The notes under the pieces: model-generated
Seen by the model: only the letters and a program-made list of their open reading frames with translations
The model's database searches: none
Told to the model about the DNA's origin: nothing
Part shown: piece by piece, positions 33,432-39,519 of the stretch
Layout of the letters: each line of letters begins with the position of its first letter
How positions within the stretch are numbered: position 1 is the first letter of the stretch
Position numbers and translations under genes: made by a program
Source of the DNA: Sulfidibacterium sp036244975
GTDB taxonomy: Bacteria > Bacteroidota > Bacteroidia > Bacteroidales > F082
Assembly: GCA_036244975.1 (NCBI GenBank)
Contig: BTTE01000019.1
Span: 1 to 39,519, forward strand
Length of the DNA stretch: 39,519 bases
Direction: 5' to 3'

Positions 33432-34655
33432 ATGACAGAAGAAGGAAAATCATACCTTAATCTTTCCGGCAAAGAAGTCTTATTGCCGAGAGAAGAAACC
33501 CTGGAACGAAGACCACGGCAAAAAAAGTTTATTATCGGAATCCCGCTGGAAAAAGACGAAAATGAAAGACGTATCGCTATTGTTCCTAATGCTGTTGACC
33601 TTCTGATAAAAAACGGCCACGAGGTTGTAATGGAGGAAAATGCCGGCAAGGCAGCCCATTTTACTAATGAAATGTATGCCGAAGCAGGGGCGCAAATTAC
33701 ACAAACGGCCGCTGAAGTGTGGCAGTCGGATATTATTGTAAAAATTGCAGCTCCCGAAGTTGATGAGATTGATTTGATGCACAAAAATCAGACGGTTTTT
33801 TCAGCACTTATGCCCCAAAGCAAAAACAAGACATACTTTAAAAAGCTGATGGAGAAAAAGGCCATTGCCGTCGCCTATGAGTTAATAAAAGACAAAACGG
33901 GCGCTTTTCCGCTGGTGCGTTCCATGAGCGAAATTATCGGGAATACTTCTATTATGGTTGCTGCGGAATACCTCAGCAGTCCGAAATACGGAAAGGGGGT
34001 GATGCTGGGTGGTTTTCCGGGCATCAGGCCATCAGAGGTGATTATTATCGGTTCCGGTACTGTTGCCGAATACGCTGCCCGCACAGCTTACGGAATGGGA
34101 GCGCAGGTGCGCATCTTTGATGACTCGGTTTACAAAATGCGCGACCTCCAGAACAAACTCGAATTCAGAGTATCAACCTCCGTTTTGCAGCCTGTTCTTT
34201 TGCTGAAAGCACTCAAAGAAGCCGATGTGGTCATTGCAGCCAAACATTCTTCCAGCGGACAATCTGCCTGTCTTATTTCAACGGAGATGGTGAAACAAAT
34301 GAAACGCGGAGCGGTGATCGTTGATGTGAGTATCGACCAGGGAGGATGTTTTGAAACTTCACATCCCACTTCGCACCAGCATCCTGTTTTTCAGGAGTTT
34401 GGAGTAACCCATTATTGCGTTCCTAATATTGCCTCAAGAGTGCCGCATACCGCTTCCTATTCGCTCAGTAATTATCTCACCGGGCTACTGCTGAAAATTG
34501 GTGAAACCGGAGAGGTCAATCATTATATCCTGCACGACAAACCTTTTAGCAAAGGCGTTTATATCTACAATGGCATCCTCACCAACAAAAATATTGCCGA
34601 CACGTTCGGTTTGTCATTCCGCGATTTGGATTTGCTTATGACAGCCTTGTATTGA
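33432..34655 (+). CDS. ald: Alanine dehydrogenase
   Basis: 407 residues of the alanine dehydrogenase/PNT superfamily, which interconverts alanine and pyruvate with NAD. After about 35 less conserved residues come IGIPLEKDENERRIAIVPNAV (the N-terminal signature with substrate-binding Arg/Lys), SALMPQSK, and a Rossmann domain with VIIIGSGTVAEYAARTAYGMGAQVRIFDD. GAVIVDVSIDQGGCFETSHPTSH and a following CVPNIASRVPHTASYSLSN are strongly family-typical. The longer N-terminal extension is usual in Bacteroidota members. Third gene of the porX-tsaE group. NAD(P) transhydrogenase alpha is less likely, given its length and C-terminus. Confidence 0.93.
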   Translation: MTEEGKSYLNLSGKEVLLPREETLERRPRQKKFIIGIPLEKDENERRIAIVPNAVDLLIKNGHEVVMEENAGKAAHFTNEMYAEAGAQITQTAAEVWQSDIIVKIAAPEVDEIDLMHKNQTVFSALMPQSKNKTYFKKLMEKKAIAVAYELIKDKTGAFPLVRSMSEIIGNTSIMVAAEYLSSPKYGKGVMLGGFPGIRPSEVIIIGSGTVAEYAARTAYGMGAQVRIFDDSVYKMRDLQNKLEFRVSTSVLQPVLLLKALKEADVVIAAKHSSSGQSACLISTEMVKQMKRGAVIVDVSIDQGGCFETSHPTSHQHPVFQEFGVTHYCVPNIASRVPHTASYSLSNYLTGLLLKIGETGEVNHYILHDKPFSKGVYIYNGILTNKNIADTFGLSFRDLDLLMTALY

Positions 34656-34667
34656 TTGCTGTGTAAG

Positions 34668-34685
34668 GTACGCCAACCGGCGTAC
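34668..34685. terminator. Hairpin between convergent ald and the DUF6263-like gene
   Basis: GTACGCC (34668-34674), loop AACC, GGCGTAC (34679-34685). It is a perfect seven-base stem in the 48-base gap, but has no good T-run on either side, so its role as a terminator is uncertain. Confidence 0.4.
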
Positions 34686-34703
34686 TTGTACCTTGGGAAG
34701 ATG

Positions 34704-35543
34704 TTATTTCTTTTCAGAAGTAGAAGTTACGATGCCGCTGATAGTTACGGGGATTTCCATCCCGTTTCGTTCCTCCTTCATCTTTATATCCTGCGATATG
34801 TGGCTTGCTGTCGTCCAGCCAGTTTTTGTGTTCACTACAACTTCCCCTGTCCAGGTACCGCTCAGGTCAACATTCTGGCCGGCAATATTGTTAGCAGTAA
34901 TTGTTCCATCAAGGCCAATGGTTGCCTTTTTACCTGAAAGTTTTTTCAGGGTGTATTTTATATGAATTTTCATGTTGTCTGTTTTCATAGGCTTAATGTC
35001 AGCTTCCCAACTGTCGCCCACTTTTACTTTATGGTCGGGGAAAATGACATAATTATTTCCCGATTTAATGTTTCCGGAAATTTTGCCATTACCTTTGAGT
35101 AATGCCGACAAATCATAAGCGGAGATATTTCCGAGATGGTCCATGGTAATGCCGTAAGGTTTTCCTATCAGTTTATTCAAAGCATCGCCGAGTAGCTTCC
35201 CGCGGCCTGAAGCAAAAGTACTCGGGTCGGATGAATCATATTTAAGTTCCTGGCCAAACATGGTTTGCTTCATGGTCATTTTATCAAGCGTATTCGTCGT
35301 TTTAATTTCCTTGGGGGTAACATCACTGACAACAGTGGAAATATCAGAAGTAACAATTTGATTTATGGAAATCGTCTGGCCCTGAGCTTCCATATCTACA
35401 TCCTGATTAGCATTCATATGGCTGATATACTTTTCCCCCTTTTTCAGATTATACTTCAACCAGACTTTCTTCTGGGCACTAGCCTGCTGGGGAATAACAG
35501 GGAGGATAAATAATAAGGCAATCAGTAATTTAAGATTTTTCAT
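34704..35543 (-). CDS. Secreted protein of the DUF6263-like family
   Basis: 279 residues with a signal peptide (about 23 residues ending ASA before QKKVWLKYN). The mature protein starts with LKYNLKKGEKY, and it contains repeated beta-strand stretches such as DVDMEAQGQTISINQIVTSDIS, VKVGDSWEADI and IGLDGTITANNIAGQNVDLSGTWTGEVVVNTKTGW. The pattern matches the periplasmic DUF6263 family, which is common in Bacteroidota and of unknown function. There is no lipobox cysteine. It is convergent with ald and sits just downstream of dnaB, from whose start it is far enough to be separately expressed. Confidence 0.75.
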   Translation of the reverse strand: MKNLKLLIALLFILPVIPQQASAQKKVWLKYNLKKGEKYISHMNANQDVDMEAQGQTISINQIVTSDISTVVSDVTPKEIKTTNTLDKMTMKQTMFGQELKYDSSDPSTFASGRGKLLGDALNKLIGKPYGITMDHLGNISAYDLSALLKGNGKISGNIKSGNNYVIFPDHKVKVGDSWEADIKPMKTDNMKIHIKYTLKKLSGKKATIGLDGTITANNIAGQNVDLSGTWTGEVVVNTKTGWTTASHISQDIKMKEERNGMEIPVTISGIVTSTSEKK

Positions 35544-35582
35544 AGTATTGTTTAATAATTGAATAATTGGAATTTAAAAAAA

Positions 35583-37103
35583 TTAAAATGGATTTTCTTC
35601 TTCATTATTATCATTCATGCGGGAAGGGAAGGTGCGGATGCCGTTACCCGGATCTTCCGGATTGAATTCATTATTTCCTGCTGCCGGAGCAATATCAAAA
35701 TCTTCAAACTTGGCAAAACGGTCAATAAACCGCAGCCGCACAGTATCTGTCGGCCCGTTACGATGTTTGGCAATAATTATTTCGGCTCCGCCTTTGGAAG
35801 GCACACCATCATCAAACTGTTCAATACCGTAATATTCCGGACGGTAGATAAACATAACAATATCGGCATCCTGTTCAATAGCACCCGACTCACGCAGGTC
35901 GGAAAGGATAGGTCTTCTTGATCCGCCCGGACGGGTTTCAACGGCACGGCTAAGCTGCGAGAGCGTAAAAACCGGTATATTCAGCTCTTTGGCCAGCGCT
36001 TTTAAAGAACGGGAAATAGTACTGATTTCCTGTTCGCGGTTTCCGCGTATATCGCGTCCCACCGTCATAAGTTGCAAATAATCAATAAAAACCATTTGGA
36101 TATCGTGCTGTTGTTTCAACCGGCGACATTTGGCGCGCAGTTCAAAAACCGAAAGGGCAGGGGTGTCATCAATAAATATCCTGGCATCGGCCAGCGAATG
36201 AATTTTTGCATTCAGTTGATGCCACTCATACTCGGCAAGGTCGCCTTTTCTTAGTTTGGAGGCCGGCAATTCTGTTTCACTCGAGATCAGGCGGGTAACC
36301 AGCTGTACGGCGGACATCTCCAGCGAAAAAATGGCTACGGGTTTGTTAAATTCGACGGCAATATTCCTTGCCATAGAGAGGGCTAAAGCTGTTTTTCCCA
36401 TGGCCGGGCGTGCAGCGAGAATAATCAGGTCTGATTTTTGCCAGCCGGTGGTAATCCTGTCCATATCAGAGTATCCCGAAGGTACTCCCCGGAAGTGCGA
36501 ATCAGAATTCTTGGCGCTTTCGATGTCCTCAATGGCTTGTTTTATCAACGATGGCATATCTTCGAAATTCCGCCTCAGGTTCGCTTCCGAAACGCCAAAG
36601 AGCCCTTGTTCGGCTTTGTCAAGCAAGTCAAAGACATCCGTAGTGTCCTCAAAGGCATCTTTAATGATTTCGGAAGAAATTTTAATCAACTCCCGCTGAA
36701 TATGCTTTTGGATAATAATGCGGGCATGATATTCCACATTGGCGGCAGAAGCAATCCGGCTGGTCAGCATGGTAATATAGTAAGGGCCACCCACCATCTC
36801 AAGTTCGCCACTGCTTTTCAGCTCGTTGGTTACCGTCAGGATATCTACCGGCTCCGATTTGGTAAACAGACGTAGAACAGCAGAGAAAATCTTTTGATGT
36901 ACCTCCTTATAAAAAACCTCCGGCTTGAGAATATCTATGACGGCAGAAACAGCATCCTGCTCCAGCATCAGGGCGCCCAAAACGGCTTCCTCCAAATCAA
37001 CCGCCTGGGGTGGAACTTTGCCATGTTCCAGATAATTGTTGCTTACGGCTTTAGGTAAGAAGCTCTTTTTGGCTCTCGTGGTTGTCTCCCCGGTTTTTTC
37101 CAT
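35583..37103 (-). CDS. dnaB: Replicative DNA helicase DnaB
   Basis: 506 residues. The N-terminal helical domain starts KVPPQAVDLEEAVLGALMLE, the usual opening. The RecA-like domain carries Walker A ARPAMGKTALALSMA, FSLEMSAVQLVTRL, a Walker B region VFIDYLQLM, LSQLSRAVETR, and the Arg finger region DLRESGAIEQDADIVMFIYRPEYY. No intein is present. The C-terminus carries a 40-residue low-complexity acidic tail (NNEFNPEDPGNG, DNNEEENPF). A TATTTTTG box on the minus strand (37115-37108) ends only five bases before the ATG, implying a leaderless or nearly leaderless message. Confidence 0.96.
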   Translation of the reverse strand: MEKTGETTTRAKKSFLPKAVSNNYLEHGKVPPQAVDLEEAVLGALMLEQDAVSAVIDILKPEVFYKEVHQKIFSAVLRLFTKSEPVDILTVTNELKSSGELEMVGGPYYITMLTSRIASAANVEYHARIIIQKHIQRELIKISSEIIKDAFEDTTDVFDLLDKAEQGLFGVSEANLRRNFEDMPSLIKQAIEDIESAKNSDSHFRGVPSGYSDMDRITTGWQKSDLIILAARPAMGKTALALSMARNIAVEFNKPVAIFSLEMSAVQLVTRLISSETELPASKLRKGDLAEYEWHQLNAKIHSLADARIFIDDTPALSVFELRAKCRRLKQQHDIQMVFIDYLQLMTVGRDIRGNREQEISTISRSLKALAKELNIPVFTLSQLSRAVETRPGGSRRPILSDLRESGAIEQDADIVMFIYRPEYYGIEQFDDGVPSKGGAEIIIAKHRNGPTDTVRLRFIDRFAKFEDFDIAPAAGNNEFNPEDPGNGIRTFPSRMNDNNEEENPF

Positions 37104-37107
37104 TGTT

Positions 37108-37115
37108 CAAAAATA
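37108..37115 (-). promoter_or_regulatory. -7 promoter box of dnaB
   Basis: The complement reads TATTTTTG. It lies so close to the ATG at 37103 that the transcript would have almost no leader. The -33 element is not clear, so confidence is limited. Confidence 0.35.
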
Positions 37116-37192
37116 CAAATTGATGGGCTTATGCTACCCATTGTTGATAAATATTTTTATAACCGTAAGCAAGTCTTACGCCGAATTCAGGT

Positions 37193-37324
37193 TTATGCAA
37201 AGTTTTTTAAATAATCTGCAAAGTCAATATTGAACTCTGTCAGATAGTTCAGGTATCCTTCGGCTTCTTCTTTCAAATCAAGAAAATCATAGTCGTTTTC
37301 GAAAAGTCTTCGTTGCCATTTCAT
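37193..37324 (-). CDS. Small hypothetical protein, 43 residues
   Basis: ATG at 37324-37322, TAA at 37195-37193. The protein starts MKWQRRLFENDYDFLDL and ends FADYLKNFA; it is acidic and rich in aromatic residues, with a likely amphipathic helix in the middle. It starts 24 bases after the stop of the exonuclease gene on the same strand and may be its last cistron. It is not recognised. The amino-acid composition is protein-like and not obviously a shadow, as the opposite strand has no supported gene. Confidence 0.4.
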   Translation of the reverse strand: MKWQRRLFENDYDFLDLKEEAEGYLNYLTEFNIDFADYLKNFA

Positions 37325-37348
37325 GCCCGGCAGAGCACACCGGTAGGC

Positions 37349-38059
37349 TCAGGAAACAACCACAAACTCTTCTTTCACAAGCGGTAGTCCCTGATAGCGG
37401 CGGAAAAGCTGGAGCGTCGTCAGCACATCTTTTTGGCAGTAAGTAGCTATGCGTTCCAGGTCTTTGTCTTCCCAATAGACTTTTGCCACTTCGCTGCCGT
37501 CAATATCATCCTTTGGTGTGGGAATTTCAAAAATGGCGGCCAGCAGTTCCAGCGAAGTATAATGTTTATAATCGCCGAACTTCCACAACTCCAGCGTATC
37601 CAAATGCCTGATTTCCCAGGGCTTTTTCCCGGCGAGATCTAAAATGGAAGGAAGCGGAATACCATTAATGAGCATCCGGCGGGCGAGGTAGGGAAAATCG
37701 AATTCTTTGCTGTTGTGCCCGCAGAGCAGTGATGCGGGCGTGTTGTAATGTTTTGAAAGCATTTGTGCAAATTCTTCTAACAATATCTTTTCATCATCGC
37801 CGTAAAAAGATTTCAACCGTACCTCATTGCCATTCATAAACCCGCAGGAAACACAGATTATTTTTCCAAACTCGGCATAGATTCCCGCTTGCGGATAAAG
37901 TTGATCGGGCGTCAGGTCATCGCCGGGATATTTCAACTTTGTCGCTTTTTTCTCCCAAAGTTTTTGAAATTTTCCGGGTACGGCATTAAAATCGGGATAA
38001 GCCGGAACGGTTTCAATATCCAGAAACAGAATGTTTTCCAGCGATAAATCGTTTAGCAT
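37349..38059 (-). CDS. PolB-like 3'-5' exonuclease (DEDDy)
   Basis: 236 residues from the ATG at 38059. A longer frame to 38140 adds 27 residues that lack family character and run into the mnmD promoter area. Exonuclease motifs are in order: ExoI LFLDIETVP with the Asp-Glu pair, ExoII LLCGHNSKEFDFPYLARR, and ExoIII IATYCQKDVLTTLQLF with the YxxxD form. This matches the DNA_pol_B_exo2 family of stand-alone proofreading-like exonucleases that is widespread in Bacteroidota. The cellular role is not established. It is divergent from mnmD and followed by a small ORF. Confidence 0.88.
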   Translation of the reverse strand: MLNDLSLENILFLDIETVPAYPDFNAVPGKFQKLWEKKATKLKYPGDDLTPDQLYPQAGIYAEFGKIICVSCGFMNGNEVRLKSFYGDDEKILLEEFAQMLSKHYNTPASLLCGHNSKEFDFPYLARRMLINGIPLPSILDLAGKKPWEIRHLDTLELWKFGDYKHYTSLELLAAIFEIPTPKDDIDGSEVAKVYWEDKDLERIATYCQKDVLTTLQLFRRYQGLPLVKEEFVVVS

Positions 38060-38174
38060 GGTGTTTATATTTTTCTTTGAGCAAAATACGAAAATTTCCG
38101 GTTGGAAAGAATACCCTTTTTCAAAAACAATCGGGGTCATTTTCGGAAAACCCTTAAAACCTTATTTTTACCAA

Positions 38175-38840
38175 ATGAATTCCGAAACTCCCATAAGAAC
38201 AAAAGATGGTTCACATACCTTGTTTAGCGAAGCTGCCGGCGAGCACTACCATTCTGTTTTTGGAGCTGTTCAGGAATCGGAGCATATCTTTATCCGTGCC
38301 GGATTGGAAGCAAAACAGGCTTTCCCGGAAGTATTGCAGATTTTGGAAATCGGTTTCGGAACCGGACTGAATGCACTACTCAGCCTTAAATGGGCGGAAA
38401 AACACCGGCAACAGGTACAATATCTTGGAATAGAAGCCTTCCCGCTTGCCGCAAGCGTACTAAAACAACTGAATTATGCGGAAATTTTACAAATGGATCA
38501 AAATGTTTTTTTGCAAATGCATAGAAACACCACACAACAGCAAATTACGCTACACTTTTCGTTACAGGTTCTGCATGACAGACTCCGGGATTTCCTGCCG
38601 GAGAAAGACCGGTTTCATGTCGTTTTCTTTGATGCTTTTTCGCCCGACAGTCAGCCGGAAATGTGGACAGAAGAAGGTTTTGTAAAATTACATGATGTGC
38701 TGATTCCCGGAGGAACACTGGTAACCTATTCCTGCAAGGGAATTGTAAAGCGGGCGCTGAAAGCTGCCGGTTTCAGTCTGGAGAAATTACCCGGCCCTCC
38801 CGGCAAACGGGAATTCCTGAGGGCTACCGCCGTGAAATAA
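38175..38840 (+). CDS. mnmD: tRNA (5-methylaminomethyl-2-thiouridine-34) methyltransferase MnmD
   Basis: 221 residues from the ATG at 38175; an upstream frame from 38031 overlaps the exonuclease gene and is rejected. The sequence matches the methyltransferase half of MnmC without the FAD-dependent half: PIRTKDGSHTLFSEAAGEHYHS at the start, LEIGFGTGLNALLSL for SAM binding, and VVFFDAFSPDSQPEMWTEEGF, then LVTYSCKGIVKRALKAAGF near the end. MnmD methylates nm5s2U34 to mnm5s2U34. It acts in the wobble-uridine pathway begun by MnmE. It ends two bases from the convergent acylphosphatase gene. Confidence 0.93.
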   Translation: MNSETPIRTKDGSHTLFSEAAGEHYHSVFGAVQESEHIFIRAGLEAKQAFPEVLQILEIGFGTGLNALLSLKWAEKHRQQVQYLGIEAFPLAASVLKQLNYAEILQMDQNVFLQMHRNTTQQQITLHFSLQVLHDRLRDFLPEKDRFHVVFFDAFSPDSQPEMWTEEGFVKLHDVLIPGGTLVTYSCKGIVKRALKAAGFSLEKLPGPPGKREFLRATAVK

Positions 38841-38842
38841 TT

Positions 38843-39115
38843 TCAACGAATTTCAAACTGTTCAAAGCCTTGTGGCGGAATTTCCTGTTTCTCCACCTTG
38901 CTGACCCGTGCCCACGCCGGTCCTTCTTCGCACCAAAACACGAAAGCGTCAAGCATCTCTGCCTCGCCTTCCGCTTCGATATAGACACTCCCATCGGGCC
39001 GGTTTTTTGCAAAACCATGTATTCCAAATTCATTTGCTTTTTTCTGTGTATAATACCGGAACCCCACGCCTTGCACGCGTCCGAAAACCTGAAGGATGAT
39101 GGCTTTTTTGTTCAT
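38843..39115 (-). CDS. acyP: Acylphosphatase
   Basis: 90 residues from the ATG at 39115, the usual length; an in-frame extension to 39160 adds 15 basic residues and is unlikely. The signature GRVQGVGFRYYTQKKA contains the catalytic Arg, and GFAKNRPDGSVYIEAEGE contains the catalytic Asn. The enzyme hydrolyses acyl phosphates. Convergent with mnmD, with stops only two bases apart. Confidence 0.95.
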   Translation of the reverse strand: MNKKAIILQVFGRVQGVGFRYYTQKKANEFGIHGFAKNRPDGSVYIEAEGEAEMLDAFVFWCEEGPAWARVSKVEKQEIPPQGFEQFEIR

Positions 39116-39519
39116 TCTATTGTTGGATTTCCTGTTTATTTTGCACTTGCAGGAAAACAAAAAGATTAAATTTTGCTTAAATATTATTCAAAAGTAGAAA
39201 TAATTCTCCAACCTGAAAATTACAGTGATTTCTTTAACCAAAACACTCTCAAGAATCAGTTTTGTCTGGAAACAAGCGATTACATTTCCGGGAAAATAAT
39301 ATTTATTAATTTCCTAAAAATTTCGTCCAAAACAGAATAAAAAATTGTGACTAATTATAAAAGAGAGCTTAATGACTTTAAACCAGCCATATAACAGGGA
39401 TTGTAAAAATCAAACGGGTATTATCTCTCCATTGTTATAAAAAAAACAATTTAAAATTTGACAATATAAAAGATATTTACTAAATTTATGCCCTTAGATT
39501 TTTTTATTTATATGAAATT
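39116..39519. other. AT-rich region to the right edge
   Basis: About 400 bases with no supported gene. There is a short hairpin ATTGTT/AACAAT near 39431-39450. A promoter-like sequence at 39457-39488 suggests that a gene starts at or beyond the right edge. Confidence 0.5.
39457..39488 (+). promoter_or_regulatory. Promoter of an unseen gene at the right edge
   Basis: TTTG at 39457-39460, a 20-nt spacer and TAAATTTA at 39481-39488 (one mismatch to TAnnTTTG). An ATG at 39512 is followed by AAA and the window end, so a gene probably begins there. Confidence 0.4.

Noticed and set aside
38031..38174. Longer N-terminus for mnmD
   Set aside because: It overlaps the divergent exonuclease gene; the ATG at 38175 fits the family start.
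1..39519. tRNA, rRNA, riboswitch, CRISPR or insertion sequence
   Set aside because: No cloverleaf, conserved rRNA segment, regularly spaced repeat array or transposase frame was recognised by eye; a covariance-model search was not possible.

Overview
The window reads as a chromosomal segment of a member of the Bacteroidota, most likely near the Bacteroidales/Marinilabiliales. Evidence: an alpha/beta-fused 2-oxoacid dehydrogenase E1, the PglZ-type response regulator PorX, ribosomal protein bTHX beginning MGKGDKKTRRGK, a DUF6263-like periplasmic protein, and many promoter boxes of the Bacteroidota form TAnnTTTG with a TTG/TTTG about 19-20 nt upstream in the clearest cases. Ribosome-binding sites are weak, as usual in this phylum. 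I saw no rRNA, tRNA, CRISPR array or insertion sequence.

Layout. 1-1631: 5' part of comEC on the minus strand, running off the left edge. 1951-3723: the most unusual gene, one 590-residue protein that joins a class I SAM methyltransferase domain, an HgcA-like corrinoid-binding domain with the cap-helix core NVWCA, a membrane region, and an HgcB-like ferredoxin with two 4Fe-4S motifs. 4096-5700: an accessory toxin-antitoxin-like module (XRE plus ImmA/IrrE peptidase, then a PIN gene broken by a frameshift), with its own promoter inside a perfect inverted repeat. It abuts a truncated AlbA_2/Schlafen gene remnant downstream of mnmE.

5963-10590: housekeeping genes mnmE, sucD and the E1 alpha/beta fusion. 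10768-15045: a surface-polysaccharide group (flippase, a GT2 glycosyltransferase with a degenerate polyprenyl-sugar-transferase tail, a SAM methyltransferase). 15113-19428: ruvX, def, yqgE, then murL and murD2, which together supply D-glutamate for peptidoglycan by epimerising UDP-MurNAc-L-Ala-L-Glu rather than by using glutamate racemase. 19458-24067: bTHX with a long lysine/alanine tail, trmH, an S9 peptidase and a secreted protein. 24199-29934: a TPR membrane protein, fmt, HU, an alkyladenine glycosylase, an outer-membrane barrel protein and recQ. 30022-34655: an HD phosphohydrolase, porX, tsaE and alanine dehydrogenase. 34704-39115: a DUF6263-like protein, dnaB, a small unrecognised ORF, a PolB-like 3'-5' exonuclease, mnmD and acylphosphatase.

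Several genes connect functionally. mnmE, mnmD, tsaE and trmH all act in tRNA modification, and mnmE and mnmD act in the same wobble-uridine pathway. murL/murD2 form one peptidoglycan branch. The flippase, GT2 and methyltransferase form one glycan module. The candidate for an undescribed system is the methyltransferase-HgcA-HgcB fusion: it places a SAM methyltransferase, a corrinoid methyl carrier and its likely reductant on one polypeptide. Its substrate (mercury or another metal or metalloid) cannot be told from sequence.
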